Assembly (NCBI GenBank): GCA_013399115.1
Contig: VXAA01000921.1
Location: 125,782-189,781 of the forward strand
Source of the DNA: Anseranas semipalmata
Lineage: Eukaryota > Chordata > Aves > Anseriformes > Anseranatidae
Direction: 5' to 3'
DNA length: 64,000 nt
Of the stretch, positions 50,057-62,395 are shown piece by piece. How positions within the stretch are numbered: the first letter of the stretch is position 1; every line of letters starts with the position of its first letter. The notes under the pieces were generated by a model, which was not told the DNA's origin, did not search any database, and saw only the letters and a list, made by a program, of their open reading frames with translations. The position numbers were made by a program, and so were the translations under genes.

Positions 50057-51110
50057 TTGAAAAAAACGTTCAGCAGCCTTGTTTGTGACATGCAATGCCG
50101 TGTTTGTTCGAGGAGCTGGCAGAACCAGCGTGGCTGCAGCCGTGTGCCGCTGGCAGCAGGTCCCCGCGCCGGTGCTGCGGCACTCGGCCTGACCCCGCCA
50201 GCGGGTGCTAGCGAGCATCGTCCTCGGCACCGGGTGAGGGAGGCCGGCGGGGCGCAGAGCCTCCCAGCGCGGCTCTGCAGGAGCCAGGGTGAGCAGGAGG
50301 CTCCCTGCGAGCTGCTCTGCAGCTGCGGCCGGGGCCTGGCTCGTGGGGACAGCAGCCTGGCCAGGGGACCAGAGCTGCCCATGCGCACATCTCGCTGCAG
50401 GCACAGCCGCAGCGCCCTGCCCCGCTCGGGAGCAGCGGGCCTCCCTGCGAGGAGCCTCACCGCTGCTGACCGGGTGCCTCCCACCGCTCCCAGTGCTGAA
50501 GCGGCCAAACCACCGGCTGCCCGACAGGCAGCTGGTTTGCAGAACACGAGGCCTGGCAGGCGCTTCACCAGGGAAATGCCAAGAGCCATCCCGTGCCGGC
50601 GAGCAGTCCGCCTCCTGACATGCAGCGGAGCGAGAGGGGCGCTGGCCTCCTGCAAACCTGGGGCTGACCCTGAATTTTGGTAGGAAATGCCAGGCACTGT
50701 GTAAAAGCTAATTGCCTCCGTGTGTTGTAAAACCAGGGACTGATCTTCGCTTGGTGTCAGCGACGTCTCTGTGCTGTTCCCGGTCAGACAAGACGACGAC
50801 AGCAACTCGCCGTGCCCCTGTTCTGCCCGTCCCTTCCCCGGCCCATCCCGCGTGCCGCGGCTCGGCTCGCCCTGCCCTTCAGGGCGCAGGCTGCGCGCCG
50901 GGCGCTGGGCGAGTGCTGGTGCCGCCGAGCACGGCCGGGGCTGGGGGCCAGCTGCTGCCCGAGGACAGGAGCTGGGGCTGGGGCGCAGCGGGCAGGGGCC
51001 AGCCCAGAGGATCTCTGGAATCCATCCCAGGGCTGTACCTGCAATCCCACAGGAAAACCGAGAAAGAGCCAGCACATGGATCCATGGCTTCTGAATCCGA
51101 CTCCAAAGCC
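50057..51110. other. CpG island-like segment
   Basis: About 1 kb dense in CG, with a 348-codon open frame on the minus strand (50029-51075) overlapped by long frames in other phases on both strands. The minus-strand protein is Ala/Arg/Pro/Ser-rich with no domain. I read it as an island without a proven gene. Confidence 0.5.
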
Positions 51111-52196
51111 TTAATTGAAGGTCACCCTGCGCCTTTGTTTAGGGTTTATTAGTTTTCATCTTCGCGAAGTCCCTCACGAGCATTACCGGTGATGAGCAAT
51201 GACAGTTTGTGTACATGCGTGCGCATATACACACACACAGATATACATACTCCCTTATATCTGAATACTATGCCAAAGAAATTATTTCACATCATTTCTA
51301 GTGTCATCTTTGATTAATTTCTGTCTCTTTTCTCATTATGGCTCATCTCTCATTTCAAAGGTGTCCTTCAACCAGGACACTGGGAGAGAGCTGAGAAGTG
51401 AAAAACAACGAGGAATAATCTAAAGGTAGAGCCTCGGAAAACGTTTCAAGCAGTAGCACCTCTGGCTTAACGCTCCCATCCCTAGACTGCTTCTTCCGTG
51501 TAGGATTTCCTCTTCAGCGAATTAGCTGTCCCCAGAGCTGACTCATTGCCTCACAATGGCTATACATTCCCTCTTACGTCTTATTAATCAAAGAATAAAG
51601 GAATGAATGCATATGTCTCCGAGAATAACAATGGGGCACCTTACAGCTAAATGGAGCCCAAATATGCAGAAATATAAACATCCCCACCCAATTTATCCTC
51701 TTGTCCCCCTGCTCCCCACAGCGCAGCGTGTCGGGTGACCATGCTCCTGAAGGTTAAGCGAGTCCTTTCCTGCTTCACAGCCCAGGCACCTCAACCAAAG
51801 CGGCAATAAAACAGTCGCAGGGAAACGTCCGCAGCTCTGCTGTCCGCTGGGTCTGCTGGGGGACCGTGACCGTTCTGCCGAATCACCGGAGGATGCCCTC
51901 TGTGACGGAGGCTGTAAATCACAGCCAGGACTTGCGACGGTATCACTATTAATGAAGTCTGAAAATATCATAAACAGAGCTCATCTGGTGACACATCTCA
52001 TCTTAAGGCTTGACGACAAGGTCAGCAGCACTTAAACGCGTCCTTCAGCTTAGGTCAGCCCTTTCTGCACGCCCTGTCTTACGACTGCTCCTGCCCAGTG
52101 CCAACCTCCATACCCCATTCACGTGCCCTTTAAACACTGCCTGGAGACCCGCTGGATTTGTGCATCGCCTGGAAATCCCACTTCGTAATACCACCG
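51111..52196. other. Non-coding stretch
   Basis: AT-rich with a short CA run near 51220-51240. No gene recognised. Confidence 0.45.
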
Positions 52197-52762
52197 TGTC
52201 CTGGTTTCAGGTGGGATAGAGTGAATTTTCATCCTAATAGCTGGTATGGTGCTGTGCTTTGGATTTAGGATGAGAATAATGCTGATAACACACCAATGTT
52301 CTGGGTGCTGCAGAGCAGCGCTCACACCGAGCCAAGGACTTTTCAGCTTCTCGTGCTGCCCTGCCAGCAAGAGAGGAGGCTGAGGGTGCACAAGGAGCTG
52401 GGAGGGGACGCAGCCAGGACAGCTGGGCCCAACCGGCCTAAAGGGACATCCCGTACCATGTGGCCTCATGCTGAACTGTAAAACTGGGGGGTTGGCTGGG
52501 GGGCTGTTCTTGCTCGGGGAAGGGCTGGACATCCGTCGGTTGGTGGTGAGCAATTGCATTGTGCATCACTTGTTTTGTGTATTCTTGTTGTTGTTTTTTT
52601 CCCTTTCTTTTTCTTTTCTTTTCTCCGTTCTTATTAAACTGTCCTTATCTCAGCCCAAAAGTTCTTGCATTTTTCTTTTCAATTTTTTTCCCTATCCCAC
52701 TGTGGGGGGAACGAGCAAACAGCTGTATGGTGCTTAGCTGCCTGCCGGGTTGAGCCACGGCA
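52197..52762 (+). mobile_element. Solo LTR of avian ERVL type
   Basis: Begins TGTCCTGGTTTCAGGTGGGA and ends GAGCCACGGCA, matching the well-known avian ERVL LTR. Recognisable internal words include GGACAGCTGGGCCCAACCGG, TGCATTGTGCATCACTTG and an ATTAAA signal near 52633-52638. The usual TATA box position reads GTAAAACTGG, so the promoter looks mutated. Flanking pentamers CACCG (52192-52196) and CGCCG (52763-52767) differ at one base, consistent with an old 5-base target duplication. No internal retroviral genes remain. Confidence 0.9.
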
Positions 52763-54839
52763 CGCCGATACGTCTGCAGGAGAGGCTGGTGCTCAGCTGC
52801 GCGGCAGAAAGCACGCTGGCAATCCCTAACCCTGTGCCTGACCCAAGCAGATTTCTTTTCTGTATAACATCCCAAAATGGGTCACTCTTGAAATCCTTCA
52901 GACAGATACTGCTGACCTGGGCATCGGTCCCTGAACTCTGCAGTCCAACCGACAGCTCTCGCACCACATTAGAAGTGTATTTTAAAACAAGGTTAGACAG
53001 CATGTTACACCACACCTCTTATGTAAATGGAAAATCAATGTACATAAAGCTACTCGACTTCCTGCGAGACATGCCTCAGCTGTAACATCTGAAACACTCA
53101 CACATAACACTCGCCACCACTCATTGGCAAGGATATACTACTGTCTAGAAAATGGCTTTCCACATTCAGATGTCTACTGCAGAGAAATCACAGTTAAGAA
53201 GTAGTCCAAGATGAAGGATATACAAAAATGAGAAAAAAAAAAAAAAAAAAAAAAACAAGGCAGTCCTAACTATTTCCTTTTCAATGTCAGCGAGCCTTTG
53301 AGTAGCAAAGGCTGAGGAGCACGGCACCGAGAGCATCCCCCTGCAGAGACCTCTGCTTGCTCTGACCGCCCCAGCGTGACGGGAACAGTGCTTGAAAGCT
53401 ACTTCACAGCCAGTGCTGCTTAATGCTGTTAGTGCACGTAACGAATAAGAATAATTATATATACAATCATATGACTCAGGCTAGTTAATTATCAAAGGGA
53501 AGAAAAAAACCAGAACAATGAACAACATTTCCCCAGATTACTGCAAGCCTTTAAAACCAGACCGCCTTTCAAGCAGCCGTTATCAGCTTCTAATTAAACC
53601 CAACTCTAAGTGCTTTTGCTGAAATGCAGCCAGTAACAGAAATCTAATAGGATGCTTTTTGTTGTAACCATGTGAGCACACAGGATCACGTTACAAAGGC
53701 ACCGCTCCTGACTGGCAGCAAGTGCTCAGATGCGTACCCACAGCAAGCTGAACGCAGAACTGGCTTGTGCCACATGTCACTTGTCACATGTGTCTTTGCA
53801 ATACATAAAATAAACCGACACCAACACAAGACCGTCCAAGAGGACTGGATAAAAAGAACATCTTTCGTTTTTTGTTCAAAATCTATTCTGTATCTTTTTG
53901 GTCAGAAAGACATTTTGCATTCAAAATTTTCACCAGAAATGGAGCTCTCTCTCCAGTCTTGCAGATGGTGAAAAGGGAAAAAAAAAAAGTCATCACTCAG
54001 TGGCACGTAGGAAGCCCGAGTGTGTGATTATACAACACAGAAACAGTTTGTTCTTTGCCTAATACAAAATTAAACATGAAATTCACTGAGTGATATGTTT
54101 TGTCGCATGAGAGATTAGCTTCAGTAATACACAGACAGAAAAATGCCCTTCTTTCACCACCACACCAGTTTTTAACAGCTGGGAAATACAACTTCGTTCC
54201 TCAAATGAGCAGACTAGATGAAAACAGCGTTCCACCCCCACCCCTGTCCCCCACAACACTTTCCCTTTTTCCCATGGAAATTTTCCATTTTGATTAAATT
54301 TCCTCTTTATTAGTACCTTCCCTTTTATTTTGTCTTTCTGGCTCATCTTCTACTACTAACCTTTTTTCCCCTACATATTTATTTTTCGTTTTCTTCTTTC
54401 GCCGAGGGCAACATGTATCTGTATGCACGTGTCAGGGAAGGAGGGATGAGAAAAAGAGGAGAAACAGGAGAGCATACTGAGAAAAAAAAGTGTGAAAAAT
54501 CACTGATAAGGAACAATTGCTGGAAACATGCTGGGTTTTATTATACGCTTAAAAAAAATGATAATTTAGCACACTTCTAAGACCAGCTAAATTGGTCGAA
54601 AAGTGACTTTCATGAAAAAGAAAAAATTCCTACTTTGCTGGGAATCTGCTAAGATCCAATTCCAAGCCCACAGCCCTTTCTCCCCTCTTGCTGTGCCCCA
54701 AGTCTAAGAGGGAGTTAATCCCTTGCTGCTAATCAAAGCCATGGCTCTGTCAAGAACTCTTTCAAGGAGAAGAAAACATGCAGAAACAAGTAATTTCTGA
54801 TCTCTGAGCCACTCTCCAGCTACTTCTCCTAACAGATTT
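52763..54839. other. AT-rich non-coding stretch
   Basis: No gene recognised. Contains a run of 23 A (53233-53255) without an adjacent retroelement body. 53440-53660 and 54250-54400 look like ordinary AT-rich intergenic or intronic DNA. Confidence 0.45.
53233..53255. repeat. Poly-A run
   Basis: Twenty-three consecutive A residues. No LINE or processed copy could be recognised upstream. Confidence 0.85.
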
Positions 54840-57800
54840 TCAGATGCCGCGTTGTGAAAGGGGAGAAGCGCTGTCAGCCCTGCGCTCGGTCTGCAAACAC
54901 ACCAGCCCCAGAGAGGACGCGTGACGGAGAGGGGACGAGGCCAGGTCCCGCGCCGGCTGGCTCCGTGGGACGCAGCACGAGCCCCTCGCTGCGCGCGCCG
55001 TCCCGCAGCTCGCCCCAGGAGCACCGCGAGTTCTCAGGCGGGACCCTGGAGCAGGAGGAAGGGAGAACGTGGCTGCGCCCCCCCAGCGCCGTTCCCGGGC
55101 CTTCCACCTCCCGTCTCGCAGGCCGGAGGTCGCTGCCACGCCGTGTCCCACCGTGCCCTCGCAACGGCACCTGCAGTGCCACCGCAGCAGCCGGGGTGCC
55201 GGGGAGGTGTCACCTCGCGGAGGGCCAGCCCCGGGCTGGGGAAGGCTGCCCCGGGTGAGGGGCTTCGCGGGCGGCTGCGAGCGAGAGGCAGGGCAGGGGC
55301 TGCACGGGCATCGCGCTCCTGGACAGAGCCAGGCTTAAATCCGCAGTTCTGCATCTGCTCCCAGCTGGAGAGCAACGTCTTGCGCTGGCGTTAGCAAGGA
55401 CCAAGAGTGCTATATTGCACGAGGAGAGAATCTGGCCCATGAGTTATGTATTTTGTTGCCATATTTCAACGCCTACATTTGCATTTACAATCCAACGAAA
55501 AATTTATGACTGTTAAACTCATCTGTATGTCATAATTAAACACAAACAATCATTTCTAAATAACTGTTTACCATATTGCATATTCCATTCTGCAATTAAT
55601 CTCAATGACTCTTTCTCCTTGTAAATAAATACAGGAGGTAACATCTTCTGTCATATTGTACTCGTAACTGCAGCCAGAGGAAGATGAAGAGTCGCACTGA
55701 CATTTCAAGAGAGAGTGGTTACCTGCTTAATATATAGATTGGAAATCCTGTCATTTTCAAATAGATGCCTTGTTCTCCTGCTAACTATTTGTTCTGAGAA
55801 AAGCCTCTGAGAGAGATTTATAGGACAAGTGCTGTTTAAACATTAATCTTTGCACAGGGAAAGAGGGAAGCAGGTTGCTCTCAGGGCTCCACTGAGGGGT
55901 GAGGGACCTGCAGAGGAGATGCTGAGCCAGCCCCTTCCCTGCAGCCCGGCCCTGGCTCCGCTCGCGCTCTCCTCCGCGGTGACAACCCGCACCGAGGTTT
56001 GGGGACGTGGCGCGGGGCGGCCGGCGGGCACCTGGGGCTCCCAGGAGGGGCAGCGCCTGCAGCCGCCCCTGGCTGCCCCGCCAGAGAGGGGACGCACTCG
56101 GCCGGCTCCAGCGAGGGGGGAGCGTAACGAGGACCTGCTCCTGCAGGCGTGCATGGGGCTGCGCCCAGCCGGCCCCGTCACCCGAATGCCAGCGCTGCTC
56201 GCAGCGGCGGGGGCACCCGCGGCACCGACCTCCGCGGGGCAGGCGGCCGCCGCTTGAGGAGCTGCCACCCCCAGCTCCCTCCGCTCGTCCTCGCTGAGCC
56301 CAGGGCACCTCGAGCAGCGCAGCCTTAGGATTCAGCAGCAGCCCGCTTCCTTTCAGGCATAAAAAATGAAATAGCGATCTACTGATAGGTTCGGACTGGT
56401 AGATGGCTTCAAATGAAACAGCGTTTGTCCCGAGAACAAGGTGAATAAAAGACTTAATGGAGTTCAGCGATGCAATACAAATAACGGTGTCCCTTCACAT
56501 TACCAGTAATACACGATGTACTCTCTCTGGATCCCTGTTCTCTCAAGCACTCCACTAGGAAGCCTTTTGTAAATAGGATGTCTCACTTAGCATCCTCTCC
56601 CAAACATCGCGTTAATCACCCTTTAAGAATGCGTGGTCTCGGGGAATAAGCCCGTGCTCGGCGCGAGGAAGACCCAGCTCCTAACTCCAGCCCTGCCGTG
56701 GGACCGTCAGCCCGTGCTGCTCCCCCGCGCCCAGAGCCAAGCCCACGGCACACCTGGGCACACCGGTGGCGATGGTGCCACCGGGCACCACGACCGCAGA
56801 GGTGCGGGTGTCAGCGGCAGCACCTCACAGCCCCACGCACGGGAGCTGCGCCGGAGCTGCAGACCCGGTGCCACCGGCCGTGCAGAGCGAGGTCCTCACA
56901 GCCTCCGCGAGGAGGAAGAGATGCAGAGGCGGCTGAAGGGGACATGACAGCACGAGAGACTGCTAATCGACTGTGAAGGATTTCTCCTCCAGATCAGGGT
57001 TTATAGTGTCCCCCGGTTAGTGCTAGTGGCTGGAAGCTATTTCCGTCTAGAGACCCACAAGAAATAAAGCTGCGCAATCGTCCCAGGCTGGGTCCTTGCA
57101 GACTGACTCTCCCGAGCTCCCGTTACTACTTACGCAGAGAAGGGAGCGGCTGGAAGCGCAGCTGCAGAATTAACCATGCTGTCCTGGTGCGGTGCGCGCA
57201 GCGAGGCGGGGAACGCCCGGGGTGTTGCCCCGGACACTCATCTCCCGCAACGCCAGAAGATTTTCAGATTTTTGGGGCTGCCAGCTTGCCAGCTTCCATG
57301 AGCACCAAATTCCCTAATGAAATCAAATTCTTTAGAAGTGGTTAAATTTCCGTATGTTAATTTCTGTTCTAGTGCTACCAGTCTCATATTCGCAGTTTTT
57401 TATTTTCAGGGTGTTTACCCAATCTTTGCTGTAAACACATTTTCGCAGGTCAAAAGCATAGCGTGAAAATCACCAAAAATATTTGTACCACGAAGATTTT
57501 CCGTTCAGTAAATTCAATCAGGGAAAAAATAGGGGGGGGCGGGGTTTGAAAGAAGCACAAGAGGTTGCAGTGGGACGACCGCTATTCTCCTAACCCTTGC
57601 CCCCGCTCTCTGCCGTGCCGTCACCAAGCTCCGTGCGGGCGTTTGATGCGAGGGGGACCCAGCCCGGGCCCCCCGCGGTCAGCGCCCGGGGCACGCAGCC
57701 CCCCGCCTCCTCCTGAGGCTCGCGCTGCCGGGGCAGGGGGCTCGGGCACGAGGCTGGAGCAGGGAGCGTGCTCTCCGAATTGTTGAACTGCATCCTAAAA

Positions 57801-58980
57801 ACACGACCTCTGGCAACCAGCAGCGACGTGCACCTACCGCGCAGCAAGAAACCCCAGCGCACAGCTGTGCTCGCCGTTGCGCACGAGCTTCCTGCCACGG
57901 CAGCAATAGCAGCGCACAAAGGCCGAAGGCTGAACAGCGGCCAGCTTCCCAAATTCAGCAGCAAACCATACCCGGGTACTTTAAATGACCCCAGAACAGG
58001 TGGCTTGACTTCCAGTTAGGATCTGTGCCGTGCCCGGGCAGGAGGTTACACACGCAGACGGAGAGCTGCAGGAAGCAAAGGAGCTCCAGACGGCCTGGCA
58101 ACCCTCTCCGGACTGCACGGCCTTAAAGTGCTCCCCCGGGAGACTCAAAATTGGGTCAAACAAATACAACTCGCTGACTTTTTCCTGTCTTGCAGTCCCT
58201 AACAAAGCTGTTCTCATTATCTGGGAAACCCTTGGTGAAACATTAGCATCTCAAGTAACCCCTGTAAGTGGAACCAGATTAGGAAAGCGAACAGACAACA
58301 CAAGCAGAGAAAACAGATTTCGTTTTCTATACATCAGTTCCTATTAGTTTCGGAGGTAGGTCTCTATTACACCCACTGTCTGTCTGCGGTCAGAGTGCAT
58401 CCACAAACTGAAATTGAAATGTGCCTGCTGATGGGACTGACACTGCTATTAGATGGAACCGTCAATCGCCAGCTGAGCGAAGCATACCGCAGTTCAGCAG
58501 GCACCAGTCTCGACCGGATCCTGCAAGCACCGCGCCCTGTAACGATCACTCGGTTTGCAAACAGCTTATGGGGAGCACCCCGAGAGCAGGGAGCAGGAGA
58601 GGGAGGGGGCGCGGGCCCGGGGCCGAAGGCTACCCCCACGCCGCTCCTCCGTGTGCCTGCACGAGACCCCTCGCCCGGATCTCAGCAACCTGCCTCCACG
58701 GGGACGCGCCCAGGAGCCGGGGGCTGCGGCGCCTGCTGCCCCCCACCTCCCGCTGTCACCCCAGGGCCCGGGGAATTCCTGGCACTGCTCCGTGCAGAGG
58801 CTGCAGCTGCCACCGCAGCCGTCTGCGTGTCACCTGCCTGCCTCCCAAGTGCCGGGGGGGCCCGGGGCCTCTCCCCAACCCGCCGCACCACAGCTACGGA
58901 GAAAGTTCAGCCTGAGAGCAGCAGGGAAGAAAATTTGCCTGCTAATTGCCAATAAACAACCAGTTTCCTTGCTAGCATGT
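54840..58980. other. Cluster of CpG-rich patches
   Basis: Four CG-dense patches (54840-55330, 55850-56320, 56640-56950, 57560-57960) and a fifth at 58480-58900 alternate with AT-rich DNA. None of the overlapping open frames resembles a protein family. The spacing of islands among AT-rich blocks is seen around vertebrate developmental regulators, but no such gene is visible. Confidence 0.45.
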
Positions 58981-61180
58981 AAACGAGGAAATTTGGCTCT
59001 TCTGCTGCATAACCCGACTTGTGAAAAGTAACTTGTAGGGCGGGATTTTTTTTCCAGGGTAAGCCAATGTTCCAATTATCAGTAAATTGCTGGCTCTTGG
59101 AACGACTCTGCATATTAACTCAAAGCAAGTGAACGTTCATTAAATTACACAGAACAGTAAATAGCTCTTTGTGGGGTGTGTAAATAATCCCAAGGTATCT
59201 AGGAAATTAGGAAAAGACATTTAAAAAAACTAACTCGCCTGGGTAGAGTTAAAATTTAAAAAGAAATTAGTAAAAGAAGGGTTATCAATGAAATGGTTAG
59301 TTTGATTGTTATGAGCTTGCTCGTGTATTCATGATTAGAAAAAGAGTATTTATGGAGAGATGCAAACACGCCTTCCAAATCTTAACAGAGCTCCTACTCT
59401 TTCATCTCCCGGAATTCACTCAGCACTGACCTCTTCACTCCACATTAACTGAAACAGCTGGAGTCCGAGCCCCCCCGCCGCCCCACTCACGGGGACCAGG
59501 GTGCCCAGTCCGAGGGCATCGCTCCTCGCGGCTGGGCGGCCGCTAGCTGAGTCACTGCTAAGGAGCTGAAGGTTTAATAAATGGACAAGGCTTTGGGGTT
59601 TTTTTTCCCTCCCCACTTTTTTTTAAATTCAGCTCCCTCATCACTGAGCTAATGCACTAATGGACACTTACCATTACCTAACTTCCGACCTAATGGGCAC
59701 AGTAAATAAGTGAAAGGCTCATAAAATCAAATTTACTGAGCATCATTCCTTTTGCTGTCCATTAACTGAACCTATTTATTAGGTTAAACATATCTATGGT
59801 ATAGAGCTATATTCATCTTACATCGGCGCTGTTACACAGACATTTTAGGATCCCAGGAGCTCCTGCAATCACGGGATGAGCAGGGGCTGTTTGGTTGCCC
59901 CCCCCAGCCCACAGCCTGCAGGTACTGGGGGTGGCACCGGGCTGGGGGGGCAGAGAGGGAAGTAGAGGAGGGTGCTGAGGCTGGAGGAAACGTGCTGTGA
60001 TGTCTCCTAAAAATTGCAGGGTTTTGTCCTTTCTGCCCCGAGAGCTATTCCTCATTGTGCTTCCAGTGCATGCTGGGATCACCTTGGTGGATGCTCTTTT
60101 GCCTTGGACTTGTTCTCGAGTGGAAGAGCAGTTTACAGCTTACACCTGCTCAGCACCCAAAAACAAGTGCTCTCACACAAGGAATTTTGCTAAAATAAAG
60201 CATTGTTCGTCCTCTTTAGTCTGACACTAAAAATGTAGGTGCAGATGTGCTTGTAATCTATGAATATTGTAGCATCATGCACTAGTTCAAAAAAAGCTTG
60301 TTGAAACAGGATAGCAAGTGTCTGCTCAAGGGAATTTGATCTTAAGTGTTATTGAGTACCAAAAGAGGAATAAACCCTACAGCTTTTTATTTGTTGAGTG
60401 CGTTGACTTCAAGAGAAATAGGTAACGAGGCGCCATGGGACCCTGGAGCATGTGATGAGTATTAGCTTAGTCTCCATCCTGAACCCCCTCTCTGCCCTTT
60501 CCTCGCCAGCACCTCAGAGAATCGCCTCCTTGCGGCCCTGCCTGCTCCACTTGCCCCTTGGGGCCCGTCTGGGGCGTCCTTGAGCGCGGGCACGCCCGTG
60601 CGCCTTCCTCCTCCCCGCCCTGGGCCTGCCCCACGGCCGTGCCCATCACAGAGATGGGACCCTCTGGGCGGCCTCTGCCGGAGCCGATTCCCCACGTGCT
60701 GTGGGGCCTGACACTGGGAACTCTCAAAATGCGACCAACCTCCTGACCTTTGCACGGCCGGTTCACCACTGCCCTGCTGTCTGTGCCATCATCCTGCACA
60801 AGGAGGAACCAGACTTGCTTGTGATATATGTCTGTATCTGCAACAGGGTCTGGTATGAAGTACAATGGAAACGTGCTAAAAGCACCAATTACGTCTTCTG
60901 TTTTCTATCAAAAGATAGAAGTTCTATCTTTATCTTCTGGCATTCAGCTCTTTGTAGAAATATAAAAAGCATTTCAATTTAATCAGCTTTCTGCTGCCCT
61001 TAATGGGTAATATCCTCTGCCATCAAGGCTGCCTTTAGGATTTCACTGTCTCCCATAAAGAACAGTTTTACTGGATTATCAATGAAAAGAATGGCTGTAA
61101 CAAAGACAGGTTGATAGCAATGTTTTTTCCTTCAAGTCTGGCAAGTTCCTTTCCTGAGTCAATCACTTTCACCAAGTTCA
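58981..61180. other. AT-rich stretch with conserved-element-like blocks
   Basis: 59050-59440 and 59580-59830 are dense in TAAT-type words. 60480-60720 is a GC-rich insert. 60760-61160 is AT-rich. No gene recognised. Confidence 0.42.
59769..59785. repeat. Inverted repeat in enhancer-like DNA
   Basis: AACCTATTTATTAGGTT, six-base arms around a five-base centre. Confidence 0.7.
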
Positions 61181-62395
61181 GGTGCCTTTGCTGAATTCCT
61201 AAAGAAATCCTGGCGCTCCGTCACCCCGCTGCCTGGGGCCGGTTGTGCCCCATCTCCACGAGCCCGCAGGGGCTCGGGGCCCAGCTCAGGGCGCGCTTCC
61301 CCCCGCCTCTGTCCCGCGGAGTCCCGAGAAGCTGCCCTCATTGCTCACCCAGCAAACGCACGCGGCGACAGAACGCGCAGCTCCCCTCCGCGTGCGACGT
61401 GCGGCGCAGCAACACGCGGCCGGGGCCGCTGCGTCCAGAAGCCCGCACCATGGGCAGACGTGTTCTAGAAGCTCAGCCCAGAGGCTGGAGGACGTCCACC
61501 GTCAGCATGCACAGGCCATAAAGCATCCCAACGGCTCTCCAGCCACGAGCAGGCACAAGGGGAAAGGGCGAAACACCATAAAAATGATGCAATGCTGCAG
61601 GAAGACTGCAGGAAAGTTCAAGATTTGAGGTTCCTGAGCTGCAAGATAATTTGTTACCTGCAAATATCCCGCTAGCGCAGGACCACAGAGCACCTGCTCC
61701 TCGCAGCATGGTTTGCAGCTGGACAGACACAGGCAGGGAAAGAAAAAAGTATCATCTGTACTTCAGAAAATAAAGAGTGTCCCAAAAGAAGTGACTCTCT
61801 CAGCCAGACAGGGAGGGCTGGCGCTCGCACGTCTCACTGTGACGAGGGGTCGGCAGTGCCCAGCCCCACGGGCACGTGCCGCTGATGCTCGCCCAAGCCT
61901 GCCGCGGGTGTCCGGTCCCTGCCGCGGGGCGCGGATGTCCCGTGCCATCGGTGTCGCTGCGGCCACGAACGGGGCGCTGCCGCTCCCAGAAGACAGGCGA
62001 GGGCAGGGGCCTCCTGCCAGAGATGAACGCTCAGTCCCACAGACCTTCCTCAGACCTCCTGCATCCTTAGAAACGCATCCCGGCCTCCTCTTCCGAGCCG
62101 GGGCCGGCCTCCCCAGCAAAAGCCGCTTTGTGCCCGCTCGGCGGGNCCGGCCGAGGGGCAGCCAGAGCTCGCAGCGGGCAGCGCGTGGGCGCCACGGGCC
62201 CCGTCACCTGGACGTCAGCCTCCACGTACGAGCGATGCTGGCTGCAGGGGCCATGGCTAGGGACCGGAGTTACTCTGACGTAGGACGGCCCAAAGGGCCC
62301 CCCCGTTGCCCCTCACACCGATCAGCCCATTCGTCTGACCGTTCTAAAACCAAATCGAAAGCAGCAGCTCTTATCGCAGCTGAGTCATGACATTT
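61181..62395. other. CpG island-like segments with one undetermined base
   Basis: CG-dense at 61200-61460 and 61840-62290. A 225-codon plus-strand frame (61713-62390) crosses the single N at 62146 and ends at an AP-1-like TGAGTCA. It matches no family. Confidence 0.45.

Noticed and set aside
50029..51075. 348-codon minus-strand open frame
   Set aside because: It lies in CpG-rich DNA, overlaps several other long frames on both strands, is Ala/Arg/Pro/Ser-rich and has no domain or conserved motif.
53233..53255. Poly-A run as the tail of a processed pseudogene
   Set aside because: No coding remnant or target duplication could be seen beside it.
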